In this document: piece by piece, positions 26,394 to 34,740 of the stretch
Layout of the letters: each line of letters begins with the position of its first letter
Numbering within the stretch: the stretch's first letter is position 1
Source of the DNA: Pseudomonadota bacterium
Lineage (GTDB): Bacteria > Myxococcota_A > UBA796 > SXON01
Assembly: GCA_030685065.1 (NCBI GenBank)
Contig: JAUXQH010000051.1
Span: 1 to 50,297, forward strand
Length of the DNA: 50,297 nucleotides
Reading direction: 5' to 3'
The notes under the pieces: model-generated
Seen by the model: only the letters and a program-made list of their open reading frames with translations
Database searches by the model: none
What the model was told of the DNA's origin: nothing
Program-made: the position numbers and the translations under genes

Positions 26394-27749
26394 TCAGAGC
26401 GGCGTGTAGCGCTGCGTCAGCGGACGGAGCCCCTCGACGTGGGGCCCGAGGGCGGCCTCGAGCGCGATGGCGCGCGGGTGGGCGGGATCGTAGAGGCTGG
26501 TGGCCTCGGTCGGATCGTTCGCGAGGTCGTAGAGCCAGCGCTCGCCCGTGTTCCAGCGGTAGATGAGCTTCCAGCCGTCATCGACCACCGATTGCACCGG
26601 GCCGAGCCGGGCCACGCTCAAGAAATCGAGCACCCGCTCCTCGGGGGCCTCCCCCACCGGAAAGCCGGTGATCGTGGGATCCGTCGGCACGTCCAGGAGC
26701 GACAGGATCGTGGGCGCGATGTCGATCAGCGACGTGTCTCCCGCCCACGCGGCCGGCACGATGTTCTTTGCCCAGAAGAACGCGACAGCGTCGTTCTCCT
26801 CGGTGTTCAGGCCGTACGCGTGCGTCTGCTCGTCGTGCTCCCAGAACTGCTCGCCGTGATCGGTCCAGAACAGGACCAGCGTGTCGTCCAGGAACCCGTC
26901 CGCCTCGAGCGCCGCGAGCGCGGCGGTGAGCTGGTCGTCCATCCACCGGACCTCGCCGTGGTACCGCACGAGCAGGTGCAGCAAGAGGACCTCGCGCTCC
27001 TCTTCCGTCATCTCCGGCCATGCGTCCCCCGCCGCGTATTGTTCGTCGGAGATCGTCAGGTCGTAGTCGACCGGAGGGAGCCCCTTGAGCCCGGCGAGGT
27101 AGCTGTCGGGCGGGTTGTAGGCGGGGTGGGCCTCCTTGATGTGCAGGTGCAGGTACCAGCGATCGACGCCCAGCTCCTCGGCTTCGTGGAGGCGCTCGAG
27201 GCCGGTGCCGAACACGCTCTCGGTGCGGCGATCGTCGGGGCGCTCGGAGGAGTCGAAGCCGATGTCGCTGTTCCGGTCCGCCGAGAACCAGCCGTTCGAG
27301 GTCACCAACATGGTGCGCCAACCAGCGCCCGAGAGCCGCGACGCCAGGGTCGGCACGTCCTCGGGGGCCCAGGCGTTGTCGGGGTCGCGCAGGTCGGGGG
27401 CGTAGCCGACGTCGATGTTGGAGGCGCCGTAGTTGGCGCAGAGCACCGACGGGAACGTCCAGTTCGAGCAGCTTCGGTGCGCGTCGAGCGACACGCCCTC
27501 TTCCGCCAGCCGGTCGAGCAGCGGCGCGAGGCCCTCGCCGCCGAACCGGGACATCAGATCGCGCCGGAACGTGTCGACCGACACCACGAGCAGGTTCTTC
27601 GGAACCTCCCCGTAGAAGCTCGGAAAGGTGTCCGTGGGGAGCAAGGCGGGTTCGCCCGTGTCATCGCCTCCGCCGGGCACGACGGGGACGGAGGGGGCGG
27701 TGCAGGCGAGGAGCAGGGAGAGGAGCATGGGGCCGAGGCGAGCCCCCAC
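26394..27749 (-). CDS. Sulfatase-like (alkaline phosphatase superfamily) lipoprotein
   Basis: The 451-residue protein has a lipoprotein signal (MGARLGPMLLSLLLAC, lipid Cys16). The catalytic domain shows NLLVVSVDTFRRD with metal-binding Asp59, SNWTFPS with Thr98 at the nucleophile position, and a late FWTDHGEQFWEH metal motif. An LNTEENDAVAF segment also lies in the second half. The Cys/Ser-x-Pro-Ser-Arg signature of formylglycine sulfatases is missing, so hydrolase or phosphoglycerol-transferase-like chemistry with Thr is possible. GTG 27749 is preferred over ATG 27728 because it gives a basic signal start. It lies 25 bp downstream of rpe, probably in the same operon. Confidence 0.85.
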   Translation of the reverse strand: MGARLGPMLLSLLLACTAPSVPVVPGGGDDTGEPALLPTDTFPSFYGEVPKNLLVVSVDTFRRDLMSRFGGEGLAPLLDRLAEEGVSLDAHRSCSNWTFPSVLCANYGASNIDVGYAPDLRDPDNAWAPEDVPTLASRLSGAGWRTMLVTSNGWFSADRNSDIGFDSSERPDDRRTESVFGTGLERLHEAEELGVDRWYLHLHIKEAHPAYNPPDSYLAGLKGLPPVDYDLTISDEQYAAGDAWPEMTEEEREVLLLHLLVRYHGEVRWMDDQLTAALAALEADGFLDDTLVLFWTDHGEQFWEHDEQTHAYGLNTEENDAVAFFWAKNIVPAAWAGDTSLIDIAPTILSLLDVPTDPTITGFPVGEAPEERVLDFLSVARLGPVQSVVDDGWKLIYRWNTGERWLYDLANDPTEATSLYDPAHPRAIALEAALGPHVEGLRPLTQRYTPL

Positions 27750-27774
27750 TATGCGCCGGTTCGCGCGCCGGTGG

Positions 27775-28428
27775 CTACGCGTCGCCGCGGATCGCACGGA
27801 TGGCCGCGGCGCGGTCGGTCGCGCCGAACACGGCCGAGCCGGCCACGAGCACCTGGGCCCCCGCATCCACGAAACGCCGGGCGTTCGAGGGCTTCACGCC
27901 CCCATCGACCTCGACGAGCGTCGGGAGGCCACGCCTCACGATCGCCTCCCGCACGCGCTCGATCTTCGGGAACACCCGCTCGATGAGCGACTGCCCGCCG
28001 AAGCCCGGGTTGACCGTCATGAGCAGCACGAGGTCCAGCTCGTCGAGCACGTAGTCGAGCACGCTCTCGGAGGTGTTGGGGTTGAGCACCACCCCCGCCT
28101 TCGCGCCGGTCTGCTTGATGGCCTGGATCGAGCGGTCCAGGTGCGGGCAGGCCTCGGCGTGCACGCTGATCCAGTCCGCGCCGGCCTTGCGGAAGTCCTC
28201 GACGTAGCGATCGGGCTCCACGATCATCAGGTGCACGTCGATCGGGAGCTTCGTGGCGCGGCGCACGGCGTCGACCACGAGCGGGCCGATGGTGATGTTC
28301 GGCACGAAGCGGCCGTCCATCACGTCGACGTGGATCCAGTCCGCGCTCTCGACCGTCTGGATGTCGGCGGCGAGGCGGCCGAAGTCAGCGGAGAGAATGC
28401 TGGGGGCGACGAGGGGGCGGTCGATCAT
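27775..28428 (-). CDS. rpe: Ribulose-phosphate 3-epimerase
   Basis: The 217-residue TIM-barrel enzyme interconverts ribulose-5-phosphate and xylulose-5-phosphate in the pentose phosphate pathway. Signatures: [12 protein letters not shown] (His/Asp region), [34 protein letters not shown] and [10 protein letters not shown]. It is the usual length for the family. AGGAG sits 6 nt before the ATG. It lies within the leftward run between a small lipoprotein gene and the sulfatase-like gene. Confidence 0.97.
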   Translation of the reverse strand: MIDRPLVAPSILSADFGRLAADIQTVESADWIHVDVMDGRFVPNITIGPLVVDAVRRATKLPIDVHLMIVEPDRYVEDFRKAGADWISVHAEACPHLDRSIQAIKQTGAKAGVVLNPNTSESVLDYVLDELDLVLLMTVNPGFGGQSLIERVFPKIERVREAIVRRGLPTLVEVDGGVKPSNARRFVDAGAQVLVAGSAVFGATDRAAAIRAIRGDA

Positions 28429-28493
28429 GGGCGCTCCTGCGGGCGGCGCCCTGTAGCGTGCTGGCCCGCGTCGCGCCGGCCTTCACGGGCGCA

Positions 28494-28949
28494 TCACGGG
28501 GCCGGTTCTCCCTGGCCGGCGCGGGCCGCCTTCCACGCGCCGTCCAGCGCGCTCTCCCACGTGTCGGCGCCGTTGAGGGCGGCGATCTCCACCTGCAACA
28601 TCTGCCCGTCGCGGCTCGTGATGACGAAGTCGTCCCCCAGCTGGACGGGGTGGCGCTCGATCTTCTCCACGTCCGCGAGCGCGACCGCCGTCGTGACGCC
28701 GCCCTTGTGGTAGACGAGGCGCTTGTCGGTCACCAACGCGATCTCCGAGCCATCGAGCGACACCGTGATGTCGTAGTACGCGCGCACGGTTTCGCCGTCC
28801 TCCAGGAGCTGCTTGTCGCGGATGTAGCCGCGGGCGGTTTCGTCCAGCTGGTTCGGCAGGCACACCCCGCTCTCCCGGGAGAGCCCAGCGCAGGCGAGCA
28901 TCGAGAGGGCGAGGGCAACGAGCACGGGGCGGAGACGCGGCAGGGACAT
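28494..28949 (-). CDS. Small lipoprotein with a PH-like domain
   Basis: The 151-residue protein starts MSLPRLRPVLVALALSMLAC (lipid Cys20). The mature part has ALVTDKRLVYHKGGVTT and ALADVEKIERHP, followed by a DDFVITSRDG strand. This pattern is typical of bacterial PH-like (YdbS/bPH) domains. Two Cys near the N terminus (20, 30) include the lipid Cys. GAGG precedes the ATG. It lies between fmt and rpe on the same strand, and its role is unknown. Confidence 0.8.
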   Translation of the reverse strand: MSLPRLRPVLVALALSMLACAGLSRESGVCLPNQLDETARGYIRDKQLLEDGETVRAYYDITVSLDGSEIALVTDKRLVYHKGGVTTAVALADVEKIERHPVQLGDDFVITSRDGQMLQVEIAALNGADTWESALDGAWKAARAGQGEPAP

Positions 28950-28972
28950 CGGAGACCTCTTCGGCGCAGTGT

Positions 28973-29013
28973 ACGACAGCCTGCCGGACGACAGCCTGCC
29001 GGACGACAGCCCG
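28973..29013. repeat. 15-bp direct repeat, about 2.7 copies
   Basis: ACGACAGCCTGCCGG starts at 28973 and 28988 with a partial copy at 29003. It fills most of the 66-bp gap between fmt and the PH-like lipoprotein gene. Confidence 0.8.
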
Positions 29014-29015
29014 CT

Positions 29016-29915
29016 TCAGCCGACCCGCTCGCCGGGCTTCACGCGGCTGCCGTTCACGAAGTCGACCCCGCGCACCGCCTTCTTGCCGGGAAGCTGCACC
29101 TCGAGGAGCTCGAGGGCGCCTTCCCCGCAGGCCACGACCGCCCCGTCGAGGAACGTTCCGGGGGCGCCATGACCGGGAACGGGGCGCGCCTTGATCACCT
29201 TGAGCGGCTCGCCGCGGAACGTGGTGACCGTGCCCGGCCAGGGGGACAGCCCGCGCACCTGCCAGTCGAGCTCGCGCGCCGAGCGCGTCCAGTCCATCCG
29301 CGCGTGTTCCTTCGAGAGCATCGGCGCCAGCGTGACCCCCGCCGCGCTCTGGGGCGTCGCGACCGGCAGCTCCGCGAGCGTGCGCAAGAGCAAGGGCGCG
29401 CCCAGCTCGGCGAGGCGCGCGAACAGCTCCCCGGCGGTCTCGGTCGGCCCGATGCGCGTCTCCTCCACGAGCAGGAGGTCACCCGTGTCGAGCCCTTCGG
29501 CCATCTGCATCGTGGCGACGCCGGTGCTCGCGTCCCCCGCGAGGACCGACCACTGGATCGGCGCGGCGCCGCGCCATCGGGGGAGGAGGGAGGCGTGGAC
29601 GTTGATGCAGCCGAGGCGCGGCGCCTGGAGGAGGCGCGGCGGCAGGATGCGGCCGTACGCGACGACCACGGCGATGTCGAGGTCCAGGCGCTCGAGGAGC
29701 TCCGGGAGCTCGCCCGTCTTGACGCGCTTCGGCTGGAGCGTGGGGACGCCCCGCGCGCGGGCGAGCTCGATGGTGGGCGGCGACTGGAGTGTCTGCCCAC
29801 GGCCCGCCGGCTTGTCGGGCTGCGCGACGACCAGGGCGACCTCGTGCTCGCTGTCGAAGAGGGAACGCAGGGTGGGGACGGCGAACGCGGGGGTGCCGAA
29901 GAACGCGAGCTTCAT
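29016..29915 (-). CDS. fmt: Methionyl-tRNA formyltransferase
   Basis: The 299-residue enzyme formylates initiator Met-tRNA. Signatures: MKLAFFGTPAFAVPTL, AYGRILPPRLL and the formyl-transfer motif NVHASLLPRWRGAAPIQW, with MQMAEGLDTGD and a C-terminal domain starting near DWQVRGLSPWPG. It is near full length for the family (about 310). AGGAG lies upstream of the ATG. It follows def by 25 bp, the common def-fmt arrangement. Confidence 0.97.
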   Translation of the reverse strand: MKLAFFGTPAFAVPTLRSLFDSEHEVALVVAQPDKPAGRGQTLQSPPTIELARARGVPTLQPKRVKTGELPELLERLDLDIAVVVAYGRILPPRLLQAPRLGCINVHASLLPRWRGAAPIQWSVLAGDASTGVATMQMAEGLDTGDLLLVEETRIGPTETAGELFARLAELGAPLLLRTLAELPVATPQSAAGVTLAPMLSKEHARMDWTRSARELDWQVRGLSPWPGTVTTFRGEPLKVIKARPVPGHGAPGTFLDGAVVACGEGALELLEVQLPGKKAVRGVDFVNGSRVKPGERVG

Positions 29916-29940
29916 GGTGCCGCGCTCCTATCCTCGGGCC

Positions 29941-30498
29941 CTACTCGACGAGCAGCTCGTCCCGGCTGCGCGTCTTCGTGCGGCGCGACAGGTAGCGGCT
30001 CTTCTTGAGGCGCGACACCTTGTCGAGGATGACCGTGCCCTCCAGGTGGTCCATCTCGTGCTGGATCACGACCGCGTCGTAGTCCTCGAACCACTGCTGC
30101 TGGTGCCTTCCGTGCTCGTCGAACCACTTGATGAGCACGCGTCGGGGGCGATCCACGTCCTCGTTGAAGTCCGGGACGGAGAGGCACCCTTCCTCCCAGC
30201 GGATCTTCTCCCGGCTCGCCTCGAGGACGACCGGGTTGATCATCGCGACGAACCGCGGCTTGCGCGGGCGCCCGTTCGCGTCCTCTTCGCGCTTGGCGTT
30301 GCCGGGGTCGGCGACGATGATGCGGCGGAGATCGCCGACTTGAGGCGCCGCGAGGCCCACGCCGGGGGCGGCGTACATGGTCTCGGCGAGGTCGGAGACG
30401 AAGGTCCGCAGCCCCTCGTGAAATTCGTCGGGGCCCACGAGCCGACACTTTCGCGTAAGGACGGGGTTCGGCACGGTGAGAATGTCGAGGACGGCCAT
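29941..30498 (-). CDS. def: Peptide deformylase
   Basis: The 185-residue enzyme removes formyl groups from nascent proteins. All three motifs are intact: GVGLAAPQ (46-53), EGCLSVP (103-109) and HEMDH (147-151), giving the Cys-His-His metal site. There is a charged insert around 69-82 (KREEDANGRPRK) and a basic C-terminal tail. TAAGAT lies exactly 6 nt before the ATG. It is the first gene of the def-fmt pair. Confidence 0.97.
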   Translation of the reverse strand: MAVLDILTVPNPVLTRKCRLVGPDEFHEGLRTFVSDLAETMYAAPGVGLAAPQVGDLRRIIVADPGNAKREEDANGRPRKPRFVAMINPVVLEASREKIRWEEGCLSVPDFNEDVDRPRRVLIKWFDEHGRHQQQWFEDYDAVVIQHEMDHLEGTVILDKVSRLKKSRYLSRRTKTRSRDELLVE

Positions 30499-30504
30499 GT
30501 CGGG

Positions 30505-30510
30505 ATCTTA
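30505..30510 (-). promoter_or_regulatory. -10-like TAAGAT before def
   Basis: On the minus strand TAAGAT, CCCGAC, then ATG at 30498, with no Shine-Dalgarno. GTGAAA stands 17 nt upstream as a weak -35 candidate. Confidence 0.5.
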
Positions 30511-30543
30511 GCCTCCCGCCCCGACGCTTTCACGTAGGCGACC

Positions 30544-32598
30544 TCACCACCGCACGACCCCGGTGCCCCAGGCCCCCACGGCGTCGTCCCGCACCACCGT
30601 CGCGACGCCGTCGCGCACGACAAACGACTGGAGACGGTCGCTGCCGATCTCTACGCAGGCCGGAACCGAGTCGCCCGGCCCCGCGCGGCAGAGCGCCGCG
30701 CCGTGGTCGCCGAGCACGCCCCACACCACGAACTCTCCGTCCCACGCGGGGGCGAGGTGGGGGAGCGGCGCGCCCCCCTCGGGCACGGCCACGGGGGCGG
30801 ACCAGGCGCGGCCGCCGTCGGCGCTGGTGGCGATCGCGACGAGGACCTCTGCCTCCGAGCGCCCGAGCAGCGCCATGCTCACGATGTCTCCCTCGGCGCT
30901 CAGGGCCGCGTGCTCGACCCGGGTGTCGGGGCCGAGGAGGCCATCGAGCGTCACTTCGACCGCCTCGTCGACCGTGACGGCCGACTCGCCGACGAGCACG
31001 GGGACGATCCGCACCCGGCGCGTGTACCGATAGTCGGGATCGCCCAGGCTGGTCCCGACCGCCGCCACGAGGCCCCGCGTGGTCGCGACGAGCGCCACGT
31101 CGGTGGGGAAGATCGCGCGGGCCCAGACCCGGTCGGTCCAGCCCGTCTCGGCGTCCCACGCGGCGATCGCGAGCCCGACGCCGCCCTCGGCCCCCACGTC
31201 GGTGCCCGCATGCGGGTTGTTGGGCCACGCGCCCCAGGTCCGCCCGTCGCGCTCGACCAGCGCCGCGCGGAAGAAGGGCCCCACCTCCTCGTCGGGGAAC
31301 CCCATCTCGACCCAGGCGCCGTCGGCCTCGGCGCGGCATCGCGCGCGCCAGGGGAGGAACCCCGCGCCCTCCACGAGATCGAGCTCACGGAAGCACACCC
31401 GCGCGCCCGCGGCGGTGTCGAGCAGGGCCGGCGCCTCCGCGGCGTAGACCCCCGAGGTGGACACGACCGCGCCGTCCACCCGGACCTCGCTCCGCGCCGA
31501 GCGTCCGTCGAGCCAGCGCTGATCGGCCGTGCGAGCGGCGCTCGCGACGATGCTCACCGTGCCGGTGCGCGCGGTGGGGTCGAGGGCCTCGAAGGGAGTG
31601 CCGTCCTGAGCCGTGCCCTCGAAGGCCTCGACGATCGGCAGGCCCTCGGCCCACGGGAGCGGGATGCCGAGGTGCGCGGCCAGCGTGGGCGCCAGGTCGA
31701 GCTGCGAGATCGGCCCTTCGAGCTCCAATCCCGGAACGGTTCCACCCAGGAGAAGCATCGGCAGCTCGCGACATCCGGTGCATGAGTCGCCGTGGCTGTG
31801 CCAGCCATCGTCCTCGTCGTGGCGGTGGCGCCCGTGATCGGTGGTGACGACGAGCAGCAGGCTCTCGACGTAGGCGGGGTGGGCGTTGCGGAGCCGCTCG
31901 TAGAAGTCGGCGAGGAGCTCGTCGAGGGCGAGCACTCCCTCGATGTACGCATCGCCCTCGCCGACGTGGCCGGCGCGGTCGGCGTCGTGGAGGTTCACGA
32001 CGAGGAGGCGCGGCGGCCCCGCGTCGATCAGGGCGTCGAGCGCTTCGAACACCGGGGCGTCGTCGTTGGCGGGCTCGCCGCGGTCGGGGTCGATGACCAG
32101 ATCGTAGCGCGCGCCCTCGCCGAACCCGGGCGCCAGGCTCGCGGTGATCGGAGAGAGGAGCTCGGTGTTGGCCAGGAGGACCACGTCGTCCTCGCCGAGG
32201 CCGAGGGTGACCCGCGCGGCCTCGAAGATGGTCGGGAGCTCGGGGCGGTAGAGGCCGGGCCCGCGATCCGTCTCGACCGGGAAGTTGGCGAAGGTCTCGG
32301 GGCGCCCGGTCAGGAGCGCGGCGTGTGCCGGCGCGGTGATCGTCACTCCCTGGTTCAGCGCTGCCCGCACCACCGTGCCGCGCACCGCGAGGCGGCTCCA
32401 CGTCTCCTCGGCGTACGCCTCTCCGCTCACGCCGGTGAGATCGGACGTCTGGGTGCGCGAGAGCTCGTCCGTGCGGACCCCGTCGAGGACGAGCACCAGG
32501 ACGGAGGGCGGGAGCGGGTCCGCTGGGGGCGCGCAGCCGTTGCAGGCCCCGAGGAGCACGAGCAGCGCGATCACCACGCCACGGTCGCCGTTTCCCAC
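30544..32598 (-). CDS. Phosphodiesterase/Asp-box lipoprotein, second tandem copy
   Basis: The 684-residue protein has a lipoprotein signal MGNGDRGVVIALLVLLGAC (lipid Cys19). An alkaline-phosphatase-superfamily domain of the nucleotide pyrophosphatase/phosphodiesterase kind follows: VLVLDGVRTDE (Asp39), ITAPAHAALLTG (Thr88 as nucleophile), NLHDADRAGH and TTDHGRHRHDE. The C-terminal third is beta-rich with an Asp-box-like TSADGGRAWS, typical of sialidase-type propellers. GTG 32598 is preferred because GGGGAG precedes it; GTG 32574 would give a simple GTGA overlap. It is a tandem paralogue of the gene at 32571-34598, of nearly equal length. Confidence 0.85.
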   Translation of the reverse strand: MGNGDRGVVIALLVLLGACNGCAPPADPLPPSVLVLVLDGVRTDELSRTQTSDLTGVSGEAYAEETWSRLAVRGTVVRAALNQGVTITAPAHAALLTGRPETFANFPVETDRGPGLYRPELPTIFEAARVTLGLGEDDVVLLANTELLSPITASLAPGFGEGARYDLVIDPDRGEPANDDAPVFEALDALIDAGPPRLLVVNLHDADRAGHVGEGDAYIEGVLALDELLADFYERLRNAHPAYVESLLLVVTTDHGRHRHDEDDGWHSHGDSCTGCRELPMLLLGGTVPGLELEGPISQLDLAPTLAAHLGIPLPWAEGLPIVEAFEGTAQDGTPFEALDPTARTGTVSIVASAARTADQRWLDGRSARSEVRVDGAVVSTSGVYAAEAPALLDTAAGARVCFRELDLVEGAGFLPWRARCRAEADGAWVEMGFPDEEVGPFFRAALVERDGRTWGAWPNNPHAGTDVGAEGGVGLAIAAWDAETGWTDRVWARAIFPTDVALVATTRGLVAAVGTSLGDPDYRYTRRVRIVPVLVGESAVTVDEAVEVTLDGLLGPDTRVEHAALSAEGDIVSMALLGRSEAEVLVAIATSADGGRAWSAPVAVPEGGAPLPHLAPAWDGEFVVWGVLGDHGAALCRAGPGDSVPACVEIGSDRLQSFVVRDGVATVVRDDAVGAWGTGVVRW

Positions 32599-34598
32599 GC
32601 GCCGCTCCCCGCGTCCCGGACGACCGTTGCCGCCCCCTCCGCGACCACGAAGCTCTGGAGGCGCGGCGACCCCACGTCGACGCAGCGCGCGTCGGTGTCG
32701 CCGGGGGCGGCGCGACAGAGGCGGGCCGAGCCGTCGACGAGCGTACCCCAGACCACCTCGGGCCCCTCCCACGTCGGCGCGAGGTAGGGGAGCGCGGCGC
32801 CCCCGTCGGGCAGGCCGACCGCCGGGCTCCAGGTGAGGCCCCCGTCGGCGCTCGTGGCGGCGGCGATGGAGGCGCCGGCCTCGGTGATCCCCACCATGGC
32901 GACCCGCAGCCGCTCGCCCTCGCCGGCGAGCGCCGGATGCTCGACCCGCGCGCCCTCGCCGAGCAGCGCGGCGAGCGTGATGTTGACCTCTGCCGCGAGG
33001 GTGAATCCCCCGTCGGCGAGCGACACCGGCACGATGCGGACGTGACGGGTGTAGCGGCTCTCCGGATCCGCGAAGCTGGCCCCGAACGCGACGACGAACC
33101 CGAGATCGGTGACGACGATCGAGGGATCGGTGGGGAAGATCGCCTGCGCCGTGACGGGGTCGGTCCAGCCCGCCTCGGGGGTCCACCCGGCCATCGCGAG
33201 CCCGATGCGGCCGCCGGTCCCGGCCTCGCCGGCGCCCCGGGGGTTGTACGGCCAGGCGGCCCACGTGACGCCCTCGCGCTCGGCCAGCGCCGCCCGAAAA
33301 AACGGCGCCACCTCGGGATCGGGGAAGCCCATCTCGGTCCAGTCCCCCCCGGTCTCGGCGAGGCAGCGCGGCACCCAGGGCAGCAGCCCGTCGACCGGCT
33401 CGAGCGACAGCTCGCGAAAGCACACGCGGGCTCCCGCTTCCGCCGCGAGCACCGAGGGCGCCTCCGCGGCGAACACTCCCGCCGTCGAGACGACGCGGTC
33501 GCCCACACGGACCTCGCTCCGGCGCGACGGATCGTCCAGCCAGCGTTGGACGGCGGTGAGGTCCCCGTCAGCGGCGAGCGCCACGTCCCCCTCGCGTACG
33601 TCCCCGTCGAAGCCCGGGAACACCGCGGGGTTCGGCAGGCCCTCCGCCCAGGGCATCGTGATCCCGAGGTGCGCGGCGATCACGGGCACCAGGTCGAGGG
33701 CGGTGACCCCCTCGTCGAGGATCACGCCGCCGGCGGCGCCCCCGCCGACCACCATCAACGGCAGCCCGCGGCAGCCCGCGCACGAGTCGCCGTGGTTGTG
33801 CCAGCCCTGGTCCTCGTCATGGTCGTGGCGCCCGTGGTCGGCGACGACGATCAACAGGAGGGTCGAGGTGTAGCCGGGGTACTCCGCCTCGAGCGTGTCC
33901 CACAGGCGCGCCACCTGCTCGTCGACCACGCTCACGCCGTCGATGTAGGCGTCCCCGCCGCCGTAGTGGCCGGCACGGTCGACGTCGTGGAGGTTCACCA
34001 CCGCGAGCCTCGGGAGGCGGGTGTCGAAGCGCTCGAGCAGCGCGTCGATCACGGGGGCGTCCTCGCCGGAGGGGTGGCCCTCCTCGTCGAAGAGCTCCAC
34101 CGTCTCCGCCCCGAGGCCGAGGCCCGGGTAGAGGCCGTGCTCGATGGGCTGGAGGAGCTCGGTGTTCGCGAGCAGGAGCACCTGCTCCTCGGGGAGCCCC
34201 AGCTGGTCTCGCGCCGCCTCGAAGATCGTCGGGAGCAGGGGGCGGTACAGGCCGGGGCCGAGCGTCGCGTCCACCGGGAAGTTGGCCAGGGGCTCGACGT
34301 GGCCCGTGACGAGCGCCGCGTGGGCGGGCGCGGTGATCGTGATGCCGGTGTTGTAGGCCGTGCGCACCACCGTGGCGACGGGGGCGACGGAGGCCCAGGT
34401 CCGGGACGCGTAGGCCTCGCCGGTCACGCCGGTGATGTCCGAGGCGGACGCGGAGGTGAACTCGTCGGAACGTACGCCGTCCAGCACGAGCACGATCACG
34501 GAGGGCGCGTGCGGCGCGCGGTCGATCTCGGTGCCGGTGCAGGCGGAGAGGGCCGAAGCCACCCCCACCACCGCGGCTCGAACGGCGCCCCTGCCCAT
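32571..34598 (-). CDS. Phosphodiesterase/Asp-box lipoprotein, first tandem copy
   Basis: The 675-residue protein starts MGRGAVRAAVVGVASALSAC (lipid Cys20). The N-terminal catalytic domain shows VLVLDGVRSDEF (Asp40), ITAPAHAALVTG (Thr89 at the nucleophile position), NLHDVDRAGHYGGGDAY and VADHGRHDHDE. This is the metal-site set of the NPP/alkaline-phosphatase superfamily. A WHNHGDSCAGCRGLP loop carries a Cys pair. The C-terminal beta-rich part has a TSADGGLTWS Asp box. It probably hydrolyses a phosphodiester or related ester at the cell surface. GGGAG precedes the ATG. Its 3' end overlaps the second copy. Confidence 0.87.
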   Translation of the reverse strand: MGRGAVRAAVVGVASALSACTGTEIDRAPHAPSVIVLVLDGVRSDEFTSASASDITGVTGEAYASRTWASVAPVATVVRTAYNTGITITAPAHAALVTGHVEPLANFPVDATLGPGLYRPLLPTIFEAARDQLGLPEEQVLLLANTELLQPIEHGLYPGLGLGAETVELFDEEGHPSGEDAPVIDALLERFDTRLPRLAVVNLHDVDRAGHYGGGDAYIDGVSVVDEQVARLWDTLEAEYPGYTSTLLLIVVADHGRHDHDEDQGWHNHGDSCAGCRGLPLMVVGGGAAGGVILDEGVTALDLVPVIAAHLGITMPWAEGLPNPAVFPGFDGDVREGDVALAADGDLTAVQRWLDDPSRRSEVRVGDRVVSTAGVFAAEAPSVLAAEAGARVCFRELSLEPVDGLLPWVPRCLAETGGDWTEMGFPDPEVAPFFRAALAEREGVTWAAWPYNPRGAGEAGTGGRIGLAMAGWTPEAGWTDPVTAQAIFPTDPSIVVTDLGFVVAFGASFADPESRYTRHVRIVPVSLADGGFTLAAEVNITLAALLGEGARVEHPALAGEGERLRVAMVGITEAGASIAAATSADGGLTWSPAVGLPDGGAALPYLAPTWEGPEVVWGTLVDGSARLCRAAPGDTDARCVDVGSPRLQSFVVAEGAATVVRDAGSGAWETATVAW

Positions 34599-34645
34599 CG
34601 CTCTCTCCCAGGTGTGCGCCCGCATACGCGACATGGGCGACGTCG

Positions 34646-34651
34646 TACTGT
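34646..34651 (+). promoter_or_regulatory. -10-like TACTGT upstream of the aminotransferase operon
   Basis: TACTGT lies 5 nt before a GTG at 34657 and 89 nt before the preferred ATG at 34741. It is the only AT-rich hexamer in the divergent gap and likely drives the DegT/radical SAM operon. Confidence 0.4.
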
Positions 34652-34740
34652 AGCTTGTGATCCCCCCACGGCTTCCTCCGCGCGGGTTGAAGATCGGACG
34701 CCTCCTCGGTAGATGGCGCGCACCCGTCTCCTGGACATTC

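Noticed and set aside
34657..34740. Longer N terminus for the DegT aminotransferase
   Set aside because: The 28 extra residues are Pro/Arg-rich and do not resemble the family; kept only as an alternative because TACTGT lies 5 nt before the GTG.
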